This document shows positions 22,561 to 33,735 of a stretch of DNA of 64,000 bases, piece by piece. The notes beneath the pieces were generated by a model. That model did not search any database. It was not told the origin of the DNA and was given only the letters and a program-made list of their open reading frames with translations. The translations under genes and the position numbers were made by a program. The DNA comes from Anthoceros angustus (taxonomy: Eukaryota; Streptophyta; Anthocerotopsida; Anthocerotales; Anthocerotaceae). The DNA lies in assembly GCA_010909165.1 (NCBI GenBank), contig MU008168.1, positions 1,550,001 to 1,614,000 on the forward strand, written 5' to 3'. The stretch's first letter is position 1, and the number at the start of each line of letters is the position of its first letter.

Positions 22561-23260
22561 TATAAGAACATATACGTGCGGCGGAAAAGGCTAGCCTGCC
22601 CCCGGCAGGCCAACCCGTGTCAAGGATGCGTGGCCTTGAGAGGCCGCAAGCTGGCATGCACCCCGCACAGATACTATCCCTTGACCTCCCGGAGTGGACT
22701 CGGAGTCTAAGGATAATGAGGGTACCAGTAAGAAGCCTTGCATGAGAAGCATGCAGCCCTGGATCTAGTTAGTAAGTTGTAAGTAGTGGTGGTAAGACTT
22801 AGCTTAGGGCTTAAGGAAGAAAGTTTGCTTTAGGCAGTTACTTTTAGAAATGTTGTAAGCCTCCCTATATAAGGAGATGAGGCTAGCTCTAGAGAAGCAT
22901 CTTGTGATCGTAGCATGGGGAGCTACACTCTTGAGGATAGGACTTAAGTGCCTAGAGGCCTTGGGAGCCTAGAGTGTGAGCATGTCTAGAAGGATCGTAG
23001 CACTTGGGAGCTACACTCTTATGAGGATAGGACTTTGGTGCCTAGTTGCCTTGGGAGCCTAGAGTGTGAGCGTGCTAGAGGAGAGCTGTTGAGGAGGAAA
23101 TTGAGGGGAGAGAGCTAAGCTCCTAGCTTAGGCAAAGATGGGGAGCTCTCTCTGATCTCTCATGCATTCTTGTTGACTCTTGCTGAAATAAACAGCAGCG
23201 GTAGACGTGCTGACTGCGAGTCGTCCCATGGAAAGACGGCGGGCTACTTGGAGGCCTAGT
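22561..23260 (+). mobile_element. Probable LTR or LTR-like repeat
   Basis: The block has LTR-style promoter architecture: CCCTATATAAGGAG at 22863-22876 followed by a leader. The leader holds an 87-bp tandem duplication (22906-22992 and 22993-23080) with GGGAGCTACACTCTT and CCTTGGGAGCCTAGAGTGTG. No TG...CA termini, primer-binding site or coding region could be assigned, so this is an inference from layout alone. Confidence 0.4.
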
Positions 23261-23639
23261 GCTGGTGTCCGGTGATGTTTTTGTCGCTAATCATGGATCG
23301 CCCCACCGAAAGGGTGTTAGCATCGATCCTTTTGCGTAAACAAAGAACTCGGTCGAGACGGCTTTTAGGGTTTTGTTGTAGGATTTTGCAACCTGTAACA
23401 ATGCTGGGATGAGGGTTGCTTTGTGCCCTATTTTTGCAAGACGGCTGTTGTGATGTTTTTTGAAATCGCCGATTTGAAAATAATTGAATGAAAAAACTCG
23501 TACAGTAAGTGTTGAAAAAACAGCGAAGTTTATGGAAAGGGGCTTTGTACACGATCCTGAAGGGGGTTTGTAGACAAGCCCGCATCCCAATCAACGCTAT
23601 TAATATCCTTTATGTGGGTTCGCTGAGCATATGGAGCGC

Positions 23640-24040
23640 TTTTCTTTTTTGTGAGTTCATTGAGCACGCTAAACTCGCTTTGTGTGAGTTCACTGAGCAC
23701 ACTAAACTTGCTTATAGCCTGTGTGATAAGCTCAGTGAGCACACTAAACTCGCTTACAGTCTTTTTGATGAGTTCGCTCATAGCCTTTGTGATGAGTTCA
23801 TTCAGCAACTATCTTCTCTCGTAGCCTTTGTGAGAGTGGATTGAGCACCCCACAGCCTTTGTGATAGTTTGCTTTGCTTATCGCCTCTGTGACGAGTACA
23901 TTGAACACGCTAATCTCTCGCTTTTTGAGTTCGTTGAGCACCTTTTTGCCTTTGTGACGAGTACATTGAACACGCTAATCTCTCGCTTTTTGAGTTCGTT
24001 GAGCACCTTATTGCCTTTGTGACGAGCTCATTGAGCACGC
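23640..24040. repeat. Degenerate minisatellite
   Basis: About ten diverged units of the type CTTTGTGA(C/T)GAGTTCATTGAGCACGCTAA occur in succession. Two neighbouring 63-bp units starting near 23884 and 23947 are almost identical, pointing to recent unequal exchange. Confidence 0.85.
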
Positions 24041-24656
24041 AATGGTATTGCTCAGCAAAAACTTGCAAGATGATATGTAAAGGTATCAGGGCTTTATAGG
24101 CATTTTCCTTTTGATGTATGAGGCCTTCCTATGAAGGCTTTCATTACTGTCCCCACGTATCTAAACAGCGAGCGGATCTTGAAGCTGCCCATCAGGACCT
24201 CGACCATCGCCTACATGGTGCCCTCCATCAACGACCTGGCTACCTTCAATTCTACAACCAAGAGAATGCCCAGTGAACTCCAGTCAGAACGTCTAGTAAC
24301 ATTGTTCTCAGAGACAGCGCTGGTCAAAGGACATACCAGCATTGGAAGATGGCACATACCATGCATGAGCAACCGAAATTTCTCAATCGATACTTTGAGG
24401 TAAACAGGTTTTGTAACCTTGTGGTCTGTTACTTCCTGTTGTTCGAGAGGAGAGAGCTGCAGAAGAAGATTCCTGGAGTTGAGTGTGTGATGTTGCCTGG
24501 CACATTTGTAGGGGTGTGCCTGGCATATTTGTAGGGGTGTACCTGTTCGTGTAGAAGCAAACTTGAATAAAGGAAATTCTGGACATGCTCTGTTCCTCTC
24601 GTTCTAGACGTGTTCTGCAATTCCAGAGGACACAATGCGTATTGAGTGATACGTAC

Positions 24657-25433
24657 ATTGCAAAGTTCTCTGCAGAAATTTGGCCTGTAGTGGTTCTCTT
24701 CCTTCACCATATGTTTTGCAAAGCGCATCACTATGTTCTGCAACCAAATGACAAGACGAGTGGTTTAACACGATGATCCCTGCACAAAGAGTCCAAGCAC
24801 ATAGCCACTCCCACCCCAGTTGTCTACGAACCTCGGGGTAAGCCCAGTTGCTGAAGCTCTCGTGACAGTGTAGCAGGATCTACATCAAACTTGGCAGCAC
24901 TGGTGATGACGAAATGCAAGGCTGCAATGCATGCCTTGACATCCGCCCCTCCTGCATTGAAACCTCTCTCTGGTCAGACTCTCATACGGCACTTGCACTG
25001 TCCATCCAACGAGCAACAGCCAGATATCATACCGAGGTTCGAATCAACAGTGAGCTCTAGTAGCTTGTCGTACTGCAAGAGGACAAGGACCTTGACGTCT
25101 CAGCAAAGCACTTGTAGCTATTCAGAGGACCAGATCACAACCCGAGCAACACAACAAAATTCCACGCACCTCAAATCCACCTTCCAGGATGTATCCAATG
25201 AGATGGCTCGCCAACAGCTTTATCTTGGCACCAGTCTGCACATCGCAAGAGGAAAGCACAAATCCTTTCCGCATCAAACTCATGCCAGTTGGCAGCATGT
25301 ACCTGATGGGTAGACAACCAGAATGAAAAACCCTAAGGTCAAGAGTATGGTGCAATACAAGGGAGGAGAGCGCAGAGACATGCGGCAAGATCCAGTCTGG
25401 CGCATCCGAGCCCCCGCACAAGGAGAACTTCAT
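24657..25433 (-). CDS. COMMD4-like protein, apparently without COMM domain
   Basis: COMMD proteins form the Commander complex for endosomal recycling. The N-terminal (HN) domain of COMMD4 is well matched: [104 protein letters not shown]. Five exons join in phase: 25359-25433, 25170-25235, 25033-25072, 24832-24951, 24657-24737. The usual C-terminal COMM domain could not be found. The next candidate acceptor gives an immediate stop, and only a stray SIEKFRLLMH near 24359-24391 resembles the expected end. It may be truncated, or I may have missed exons. Start codons of this gene and YAE1 are 66 bp apart. Confidence 0.75.
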
Positions 25434-25499
25434 GGCGCCTGGCCTTTCGGCACTTAAATCAACGAGCAGGGACTTCGAACACCACTAGTGTTTGCCGGT
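25434..25499. promoter_or_regulatory. 66-bp bidirectional start region, COMMD4-like / YAE1-like
   Basis: Only 66 bp separate two opposed ATGs supported by homology on both sides, so promoters and 5' leaders must overlap or lie within each other's first exon. No TATA box is visible. Confidence 0.7.
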
Positions 25500-26280
25500 A
25501 TGGACGAACCGTTTGCGGCCACATCTGTGACAACAGTTGATGACGATGTCTGGGAGCTGGCCTGTGACGAAGCCACAGTACATCGCCAGGAGAGTGCAGC
25601 GCTAGAACGAGAGTGGCAGATACGCCACGCTCAATTCCACAACGTATCCTGGATGGTCTTTTGCTGTTTCTCTGTCAACCTACGTCAGATCTGAGCCACT
25701 GCATCTCGGCATCCTTGATCTCATCCTTCTTCAGCTGGGATACAGGGATGGCTTAGAGGATGGAAAGAATTCCACTTTGCAAGCGGGTTTCGATATCGGA
25801 TACAGAGAAGCTGCTGCTGCAGGTTACCGCTGGGGTGTTGCCAAGGGCGCAATCAGGTGAAGATAGAGACGAACCAAAAGTAACCTGCTGCTTGTTCCTC
25901 TTTTGCTGCTCTCCCTGTTCCTCAATGGCTGCCCTTGCAGTGCGTACGCAGTTCTTCCAGAGGCAGCTCAGGCAGCCCTTGTGGTAGGCGAGGAGGCGCG
26001 AGCTCGGCTTCAGGCGTTGCATTCCCGCGTCAATTCCGTATCCTCTGTTGATGCCCTGCGATGTTACTACGAAGACACGGTGATGCAGTCTGGCAGAGAG
26101 TGGCGAAACGAGCAGGGTGATGCCATGTTGGACGATCTCGCAGGTGCGCTGAGGGGCTTGAACATCTCGCAAGGATCCAATGGCACTTCTTCAGAGCATC
26201 AGGGTAGACTGGAGGAGTTGGAGAGCCAGGTGCGGGTGGAGCTAGCGTACAGTTCTGTGGAGTTGAGCATTCTCAATTGA
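25500..26280 (+). CDS. Yae1 N-terminal-domain protein (YAE1-like)
   Basis: Yae1 with Lto1 acts as an adaptor for iron-sulfur cluster insertion into the ribosome recycling factor ABCE1/Rli1. The deca-GX3 motif is clear: LGYRDGLEDGKNSTLQAGFD, then IGYREAAAAGYRWGVAKGAI, preceded by the plant-type LEREWQIRHAQFHN. The C-terminal half (AVLPEAAQAALVVGEEARAR, SSVDALRCYYED) matches the plant family and ends in an acidic helical tail. Three exons in phase (25500-25643, 25735-25856, 25941-26280) encode 201 residues. A GTG at 25488 lies in frame, but the ATG at 25500 is preferred. Confidence 0.88.
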
Positions 26281-26711
26281 AGAAGTTCATGCTTCAAATC
26301 CTTCAAAAACAAAATTGCATACAGTATGTTCGAACATCTAAGCTAGCATCGAATTCTATGCACAAGGCCTGAGAGAAAATTGCATTAAGTGCTATCACCC
26401 ACTGCGCGTCATCCACACTGCAAGCACGTAAAGCTCAGAGCCGTCTGAACAAAAGGAGGTACCCATTTGCATGGAACATGGCAGATATTAAGATGCTACC
26501 TGAGCTCACCCCTCTTCCTGCTGCAGCCGTGCCGGCTGTTCAACACGTATACAACGGTCCATCGAGAGAGATATCAAAAGCAGTTCCTGCTCTTGTTTGT
26601 TCTTGCCAAGGGAAAATTTGATGAGTGCTCCTCAATTATCCCTCTCCTTGGAGACAACCTGCGTGCATGATGCAGAGATTGTCAAAAAGAAGCGTACGTT
26701 CCTCGTGCTCT
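26281..26711. other. Convergent intergenic region
   Basis: This holds the presumed 3' flanks of the YAE1-like gene and the minus-strand membrane protein gene. No other feature is supported. Confidence 0.5.
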
Positions 26712-27413
26712 TCACGAGGCAAATTTCCCCTTCGCCTCAGCTATCACTTTCTCAGTGAGCGACCTAGCGAGAGCACTCCTCCACTGAGAGCGCTTCCCCC
26801 GCGAGATCGCTCTCCACCCGAGATGCGGTTCTGCTTTCACAGCAGTGAGCATGAAGTGAAGGTGGTCATCCTCCTGTACTACCAGCACAAGATAAGCGTA
26901 AGTGCCCAGGCTCCCTGTAGAATCAAACTCCCCGCTGGACAAGCCAACCAAGGCCTCGCGGCAGGGATAGTCTCGCACCATGCTCACCACCGAATCTGCT
27001 CGCTCTGTCCCGAGCACAACCCTGACTCCGGCCAGATTCTTCTCCACGTACTCTACCAGCTTGCCGTGCTCACTCGCCGGCACCACAGTCTCGGCAATTG
27101 CCACCGTCTTCAGCTCCACATCCGACAACCGGTTCATGTCCTCCAAAACTTGCCGCTCTTCCTCGCTCAGCGGGTCCGAGCTCAGCCTCTCCACAATTTC
27201 CTTCAGAGGTGAACCTTTCTGTTGTGATGGAGTGTTCAGAGCAGCAAGTTGTGATTGATCTTTCCACACGGTCGCCAGAGGCAACCCCTTGTGTAACAGC
27301 TGGAGTGTAAGGTAAAGGATGCACAACACCACGATACACACATCCTGCACCACCTGCTTCTTCACGCATACCGCAGCCGCGGATCTCCCCCGAGAGCACG
27401 CCATCGTACTCAT
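26712..27413 (-). CDS. Unknown single-pass membrane protein, intronless
   Basis: I do not recognise this protein. It is a 233-residue uninterrupted frame starting at [15 protein letters not shown]; a second ATG follows three codons later. Residues about 22-40 form one hydrophobic segment ([20 protein letters not shown]) preceded by basic residues, so the N-terminus is probably a signal anchor or mitochondrial/ER anchor. The soluble part begins with a charged helix ([20 protein letters not shown]) and continues with alternating strands ([23 protein letters not shown]). It ends in a basic helix ([20 protein letters not shown]). It is divergent from ETF-QO. High coding quality and location argue for a real gene. 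Confidence 0.65.
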   Translation of the reverse strand: MSTMACSRGRSAAAVCVKKQVVQDVCIVVLCILYLTLQLLHKGLPLATVWKDQSQLAALNTPSQQKGSPLKEIVERLSSDPLSEEERQVLEDMNRLSDVELKTVAIAETVVPASEHGKLVEYVEKNLAGVRVVLGTERADSVVSMVRDYPCREALVGLSSGEFDSTGSLGTYAYLVLVVQEDDHLHFMLTAVKAEPHLGWRAISRGKRSQWRSALARSLTEKVIAEAKGKFAS

Positions 27414-27899
27414 CTTGGCGCCCCAATTCACAGCTCCTCCAAGACGCGATTCTCAGCTGTCTCAACTGCTGCAGCCTGCGCTCAACGCTCTAAAAGCCTC
27501 TACAGGGACCCGCAACTCGCGACACTCTCAAATCGTAACACAACAACCTGGTGTGAACGCATCCAGATTTATGGAGAGTTATCTGCATCGTACGATGTTC
27601 AGCCGTGTCAGAGCCCTAGATATCCCAACTTCCCAAAACAATGTCGTTATGTTATGCCGCATGTATCCATCCGATCCGATCTCAGTGCCTATTTCCATCC
27701 TATTCCGTCGTTTTTCTTCTTCCTGTATATACCGAGGTATGTATTATGTATGTATGTGCTTTTTGTGTACATCTGTGTACTGGGTGAAGCTGAAACAAGT
27801 GTCAAGGCAAGCTTGAGGATTTCAGGAGACGAGGTCACACAAGGCTCCCCGTGCAAGGCGATTGGAGGTGCATCGTGCTTGCTCCCGCAGTGTGTGATC
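27414..27899. promoter_or_regulatory. Divergent upstream region, membrane protein / ETF-QO
   Basis: 486 bp between start codons. A TATGTATTATGTATGTATG stretch at about 27738-27756 is the only notable feature. Open frames here are antisense or short. Confidence 0.4.
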
Positions 27900-30800
27900 A
27901 TGGCAGCTGCGGCTTCGTCTGCGAGGAGAAGCTCTCTTCTTGCTGGCTGTGATGGAAGACGAAAGATGGGTCAGATGAAGCTCCTATTGTCCTCCGCCCT
28001 GCTGCAGTCACGCAGCTGGGGAGATGCATCTTCTGCTCCTGAGAGAGCTGCTTCTCCCGAGCATGCCCTGGATTCTCGAATTCGGAGGTCCTCGCAGGCA
28101 AGCTGCTCTGCCAGAGCAGGCTCGGGGCCTGGTGGGCGATTCAGAGCAATGTGCACGCAATCTGGTGCGGAGGCCAGAGAGTCCATGGAGTATGATGTTG
28201 TTATAGTGGGAGCCGGACCTGCGGGCTTGTCTGCAGCGATCCGCCTCAAGCAGCTGGCGCAGGCGACGAACAAGGATATCAGCGTCTGCGTTGTGGAGAA
28301 AGGAGCTGAAGTTGGTAAGCCAGGATTGTCCGTGCACGTGGTTTGAGTGGCAGGCTGGAATGGTTCAGCTGGTGTTGTAGTGTAGGGTTGTGCAGTCAAG
28401 AACCTTCCATTCCGATTGCTGTTTTTCTGCTAGGTTCCCATATTTTGTCTGGGAATGTCTTCGAACCGAGGTCGCTTCAGGAGCTTATCCCTGACTGGAA
28501 GGAGCAAGGTGTAAGTGATACATTTTGTTGCTTGAAGCATCATGTTTGTGTGTTTATCCCCGGATTGAAGGGGTGCAGTGTGATTATCGACTCGTTGCCA
28601 TTGGCTTCGTTTGCTTGTTTGGTTACAGGCTCCAGTGCAAGTGCCGGTTAGTGATGATAAGTTCTGGTTTCTGACTGAGAAGCGGGCAATTCCTCTCCCA
28701 TCTCCCTTTAACAATTCTGGAAATTATGTCATCAGGTTCACATCCACACTTTCTGTCATTAGATAAGGTGCATGTTCCAATTTACTAATGGGTAGTGGTG
28801 TGGACTTCTGCTTAGTTTGAGCGAGCTAGTCCGGTGGTTGGGAGGTAAAGCAGAAGAATTGGGGGTTGAAATCTACCCTGGGTTTGCTGCAAGTGAGGTG
28901 AGGTCCAAGCTCTCTCATCGTGCACTGTGGGGATGTCCTGGATCAAAGTATGGACCTAGAAAGAGAATTGGTAGATGCTATCTTGTTGAGTGGATTGCAA
29001 GTCTCACAATATGCCATTCCAGCTTGGAGATTACAGTGCCTTGTCTTATGTCAGCTTTTCTCAGATTCTCTATGAAGATAATGGTGACCGGGTTGTTGGG
29101 ATTGCTACAAACGATATGGGAATTTCCAAAGATGGCTCAAAAAAGTCTAACTTCGCACGAGGCTTGGAGCTGAGAGGTATGATTCTGAATGCTTTCCATG
29201 GAATGCGCACTTGGGAGCAACTGCATCCAATGGTGGGGGGAGTAACAAGCGGGTGTGTCGGTGTCCATAGGAAGGCTTACTCTCTTGGGGGAGGGTTGCA
29301 GAGGTTCTCTGTCTGAAGTAAGTTTCCTGCAGAACTGCCTTTTGCAATGGAAGTGAGCACTGTCGTTACTTTCCAGTATTCTTATCTTGTGGTGCTGTCC
29401 CCTTATTCCAGACTGTGATTAGCAAGTTTGAGCTCAGAAAGCTTTCAGGTGCTCAACATCAAACATATGCTCTTGGTATCAAAGAGGTGCGTATGTAGGA
29501 TGCATTTTTGGAGCTTTTGTCGGCATTGGATTTCACTTCTTTCATGACTGGATACATGGACTTCTTGTGTCTGAGTGGGATACATTTTAGGTCTGGGAGA
29601 TTGATGAAGAAAAGCATAAGCCGGGTTTTGTTCTCCATACGCTAGGTTGGCCTTTGGACAGGAGAACATACGGTGGTTCCTTCATTTATCACATGAACAA
29701 CAGGCAGGTGAGAATTTCCATCCTATGCATTATAACAGGGTTAATAATACAACTTGGCGAGCAGTAAGGATAAATACTTTCGTTTCTATGAACAGATAGC
29801 AATCGGACTCGTAGTGGCCCTGGATTACAAAAACCCCTATCTGATCCCGTATGAAGAGTATCAGGCAAGTCCCTCTCTTCCAGCAATCGAAATCCATTGC
29901 TGTCTATAACGAGGATCCATGTTCAGATTCTTTTGCACTTCTGTGCCTTCAGAGGTTCAAGCATCACCCTTCCGTCAAACCAATGCTTGATGGTGGCAAA
30001 GTTATTCAGTATGGAGCACGCAGTCTAAATGAAGGTGGATTTCAGGTGCGAGTTGCTTTATGATGTTGTTGTAAATGCCTGTCTCTCGTCTCCCAGTGTG
30101 TGTCTATGTTGGGGGTCTCTTCCTTAATTTGTTCGCCTTGTGTGCTGTCAGTCTATACCAAAGACATCTTTTCCCGGAGGAGCCTTACTGGGTTGCTCAG
30201 CTGGATTCTTGAACGTTCCAAAGATCAAGGGAACTCATACAGCCATGAAGTCAGGTATAATTATCAAGATCATTCAAGGCCTGCGGGATATCCTAGGTCA
30301 TGCGTGTTATTTATTACCGACGAGGAATGATAAGGTTGCTTTGCTACAGGAATGTTAGCTGCTGAAGCAGCTTTTACTGCACTTATTAGGGACTCTCAGG
30401 AACTGCCATCCATGGAAGAATACTGGACCCTACTGAAAAAATCATGGCTATGGCAAGAACTGTATGCAGCGAGGAATCTGCGTCCGGTAGAGCACGTTAC
30501 ACATTGTAGTTGATAGTTCTTGCAGAAAGCTTCTTGTTGATTGAGAATAACAATCAGACCGTGGTCTGCTGTGTCCTGGAGCAGGCATTCCACCACGGTC
30601 TGTTCCCCGGATTGGTAGTGTCTGCAGTTGAGCAGTAAGCTGATTCGCATTATGCTGTCACCCGCCAATTTCAGAGTGTCACGTCTGTTTGACTGAGAAC
30701 CCACACACCTTGCAGCTACATTACCAGAGGAAAACTTGCTGTAACTCTCCAACATGGAAGCCCAGACAACTTGGCCACAGAGGTGAGCACAGCCGGAGTA

Positions 30801-31564
30801 TTGGTTAGAAATTGCATGCTCCATACGGTTTCATGTCCATCCAACTGAGTATCCTGAGGTTATTAACCAGCTTCATGCTTTTGTGCAGCAAGCTGAAAAG
30901 CATAAGCCCATCGAGTACCCCAAACCTGACGGTGTGATCTCATTTGACCTGCTCACATCGTTGCACAGGTTGGTGCCATATTCACCAGAGCACCATGAAA
31001 CTGTGGAGCTTCTGCAGATAGATGCTGTCAAAGAAATAAGTTTTGCTGCCTCACTGTCTCCCATGCCAGGAGTAACACCAACCACAACCATGATCAGCCT
31101 GCACATCTTCGGCTCCGAGATCCAAAAATACCAGAGACTCTTAATCTGCCAGTATTTGCAGGGCCAGAGTCTCGGTACTGTCCTGCAAGAGTCTATGAGT
31201 AAGTCTTCCTGCCCTTCTTGTCGTGCCTTTAGCCATCCAAGGTCTCTTATATGCCACAGTTTACTGCAGATACGTTGCAACAGATCGTGATGAATTAAAG
31301 CTGCACATCAACGCGCAAAATTGTCTGCACTGTAAGGTCTGTTACAGGATTTCAGGCCTGAATACACGTGAACGAATTTGTTTTGGATTTGCCTCGTTTT
31401 CTATGTCGTGCACGATGAGGATAGTCTTTTGTTACGAGTGACTTGGACGTTTTGCTAACATTGGAGAATCCAATGAGCAGGCCTGTGATATCAAGGACCC
31501 CACACAAAACATCATGTGGACTGTTCCTGAAGGCGGAGGCGGTCCCGGGTATTCCGTCATGTGA
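27900..31564 (+). CDS. ETFQO: Electron transfer flavoprotein-ubiquinone oxidoreductase, mitochondrial
   Basis: ETF-QO passes electrons from ETF to ubiquinone in the mitochondrial inner membrane during branched-chain amino acid, phytol and acyl-CoA catabolism. A presequence rich in Ser/Arg precedes the FAD dinucleotide motif ([17 protein letters not shown], about residue 98). Other hallmarks are [85 protein letters not shown], the 4Fe-4S ligands in [13 protein letters not shown] and [16 protein letters not shown], and the terminus [10 protein letters not shown]. Eighteen exons join in phase to 636 residues: 27900-28314, 28434-28510, 28629-28735, 28816-28897, 29065-29176, 29271-29317, 29412-29486, 29591-29707, 29796-29864, 29953-30045, 30152-30254, 30350-30486, 30585-30634, 30716-30782, 30889-30968, 31070-31198, 31270-31336, 31481-31564. 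Intron 9 (29865-29952) has a GC donor. Confidence 0.97.
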
Positions 31565-31922
31565 AATAAGATGTAAGCGTTGTTGTATGTAAGTATTGAA
31601 ATTTTAGTCACCATCATCTATGGATGGGCAAAGGATTGCCTCGTTCTCTTCTGGTAGAAAAAAAATTGCGGCTCTTTGACAGCATGTGACATAGTTGCAT
31701 GTTCGTTATCTCTTCATAAAAGATGTATGAAGTCTGACCCACTCAAACCCGTTTGGAGTTGCAGTCTGCAAGAGTGTGTAAGCCAATTAGTAACTGTAAT
31801 ACCGCGTCTGGTGGGTTTGTGAACCCGTTGAACATAATGTGTGTACACTTACCTTCGCTATTAGAAGCGCAGTTGCAAACAATCCCTCACGAGCTCCACC
31901 TGAAAAAAAAGTGAAAATTTCT

Positions 31923-31961
31923 ATTAGGCTCCTTAACGATTTTCAAGTCAAGGAGCCTAAT
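31923..31961. other. 12-bp stem hairpin between convergent genes
   Basis: ATTAGGCTCCTT (31923-31934) pairs perfectly with AAGGAGCCTAAT (31950-31961) across 15 nt. It lies between the convergent ends of ETFQO and SPP, so it falls in a 3' untranslated or intergenic region. Confidence 0.85.
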
Positions 31962-31992
31962 TTCCAGTCTTACAGTTTCTTCTTATGCCTGG

Positions 31993-33735
31993 TTAGCTCT
32001 CACCACTGGTTGCTTCCAACAACAAACGCCAGGTGACAAGAAAAACGCCATCGCTCAGTGACTGATGGTGTATGCAGTCCACCCATGTCACAAGCTCCTT
32101 CATGGCTCCGTGTTTGAGTCGAGCAGAGCTGATCGATTCTAGGAAAGTGTGCTCGGATCCCCAGGGACTCACCCAATTCGCGCCCTGTGACTGCGATAAG
32201 ATACAGTCTTTCAGGTCAGATGTCAGAGCCCATTCAAGTAATCAAATGCACAAGAGACGAGACGTGAAGGAATTTTGCGTTCTCCAACGTACAGTCACTT
32301 TGATAAGCCGCTGCAACGTGGAGTCTGCAGTGTCCAATTCTCCACGAAGCCACCTCTCGACAAAAATGGTCACCTCCACTACTTCCCTCTGCACCGCTCC
32401 ACCGGAGGCAGTAGGAAGCAGTGGATTGAAGCCAACGGCTCCCAGCCTCTCTCGGGGCGATACATGGGCACCTAGATTGAAATGACCCAGTGCCTCCATG
32501 ATACCACCAGCACACCTCTTGGTAGCATGGTGTACCGATGCCTTGGATCCATGAGTTTTGTACCAGTGGACAAGCTCCTCCATCGCATTACCAACCTGAG
32601 AGAAGGCAACCATCAGCATTCATAAGCTTGCCATCTCAGCTTGACATGGAATTTGCGTTGCATTGCACAAGACATGGTGTTGTTTTGCTCATGATATATG
32701 GAGAGGTGGTTGGCTGGCAACTCACAATGACACCATTGACTCCTTGGACCGTGAAAAGCTCTATGTCATTGCCCGAGTCTCCACAGACTAGTGTCTTACT
32801 TGTTGCCCATTCTTCCCTTCTCTGCTTCTTCAGAAGATACGAAAGAGCCTCCCCCTTCCCGGCTCCTTGTGGAAGCACATCTAGGTCGATCCCTCCACTG
32901 TAGATGAGTTTCACTTTCAACTGGATGCAGCAGCACTGACATCAGTAAATTGTTGCAGGAACCATAGGGATCACCTGGTTGACAAGCCAATTTCTCTCCA
33001 CAGTAATTTCTGCTAAACAAGGTGCCACATTACAATTCCAGCTCCACTTGCCAAGCAACAAAGTGCCGTACCGTACCCCTCTGTTCTGCAGAGCTCCCTC
33101 TAGTTTGCTTTTGATCCCTTCCGCATCTTTCTTCTCGACTTTGAAGCTCACTTTGTGGGGCCTTTGCTCAGAATCCTCCTGCTCCACAAAGAAGCAACCA
33201 ACCCTTGTAGAAAGCTGACAATTTTAGACAAGACGAGATACGACTCCATGAACCCTACAGCACACAAGATGTATGCACGACTGGGGGACCTGAAATTGGA
33301 GATTGGGAAACTTCTTGGCTTCCTCCACAACCACAGCCCGATCCCACCCATCATTCAGATACTTCTCCCAGCCGTGATCGGGTACTAGAGAGGGGCCATA
33401 TCGAATTTCAGTACCCACAGAAAGGATGGCGATGGCTGGAGTTAAGAGCGGAACTTGCCCTCTGAGCTCCGTATATTTCTGAGGAGAGCGGCCTGTGGAG
33501 TAAACCAAGAGGGAATTGTGGGCATATTCTGCTGCCCACAGAGCGTTGAATTGCAACAACGCTGAGTGAGATGGTTCCTTATGATCAACCTGTCAAAAAC
33601 CACCCCTGCTTCACATCCACAACACCGACACCAGAAGCCAAAGCGAAAACAGGCAGCGCAACACTACAATCGATTAGTAGCAGCATGTGACGATCTGGCC
33701 CCCACCATGGTCAAGTCGAGATCAGAGACAATCAT
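31993..33735 (-). CDS. SPP: Sucrose-phosphatase (sucrose-6-phosphate phosphohydrolase)
   Basis: SPP hydrolyses sucrose-6-phosphate to sucrose in the cytosol, the last step of sucrose synthesis. The HAD nucleophile motif is [11 protein letters not shown] (DxDxT), followed by [79 protein letters not shown], and [13 protein letters not shown] (motif IV). After these come [19 protein letters not shown] and a shortened S6PP C-terminal domain ([16 protein letters not shown]). Exons, all phase 0: 33706 upward, 33290-33589, 33077-33178, 32726-32920, 32293-32595, 31993-32190. The start is uncertain: 33735 is the Met of MIVSDLD, but the frame stays open upstream to about 34077. The C-terminal domain is shorter than in Arabidopsis. 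Confidence 0.92.

Noticed and set aside
24131-24403. Plus-strand 90-residue frame as an independent gene
   Set aside because: No recognisable motif, and the region may be the missing 3' part of the minus-strand COMMD4-like gene.
27319-27816. Plus-strand frame upstream of ETF-QO as an extra exon or gene
   Set aside because: It overlaps the N-terminus of the minus-strand membrane protein and shows no protein-like pattern; the ETF-QO presequence starts cleanly at 27900.
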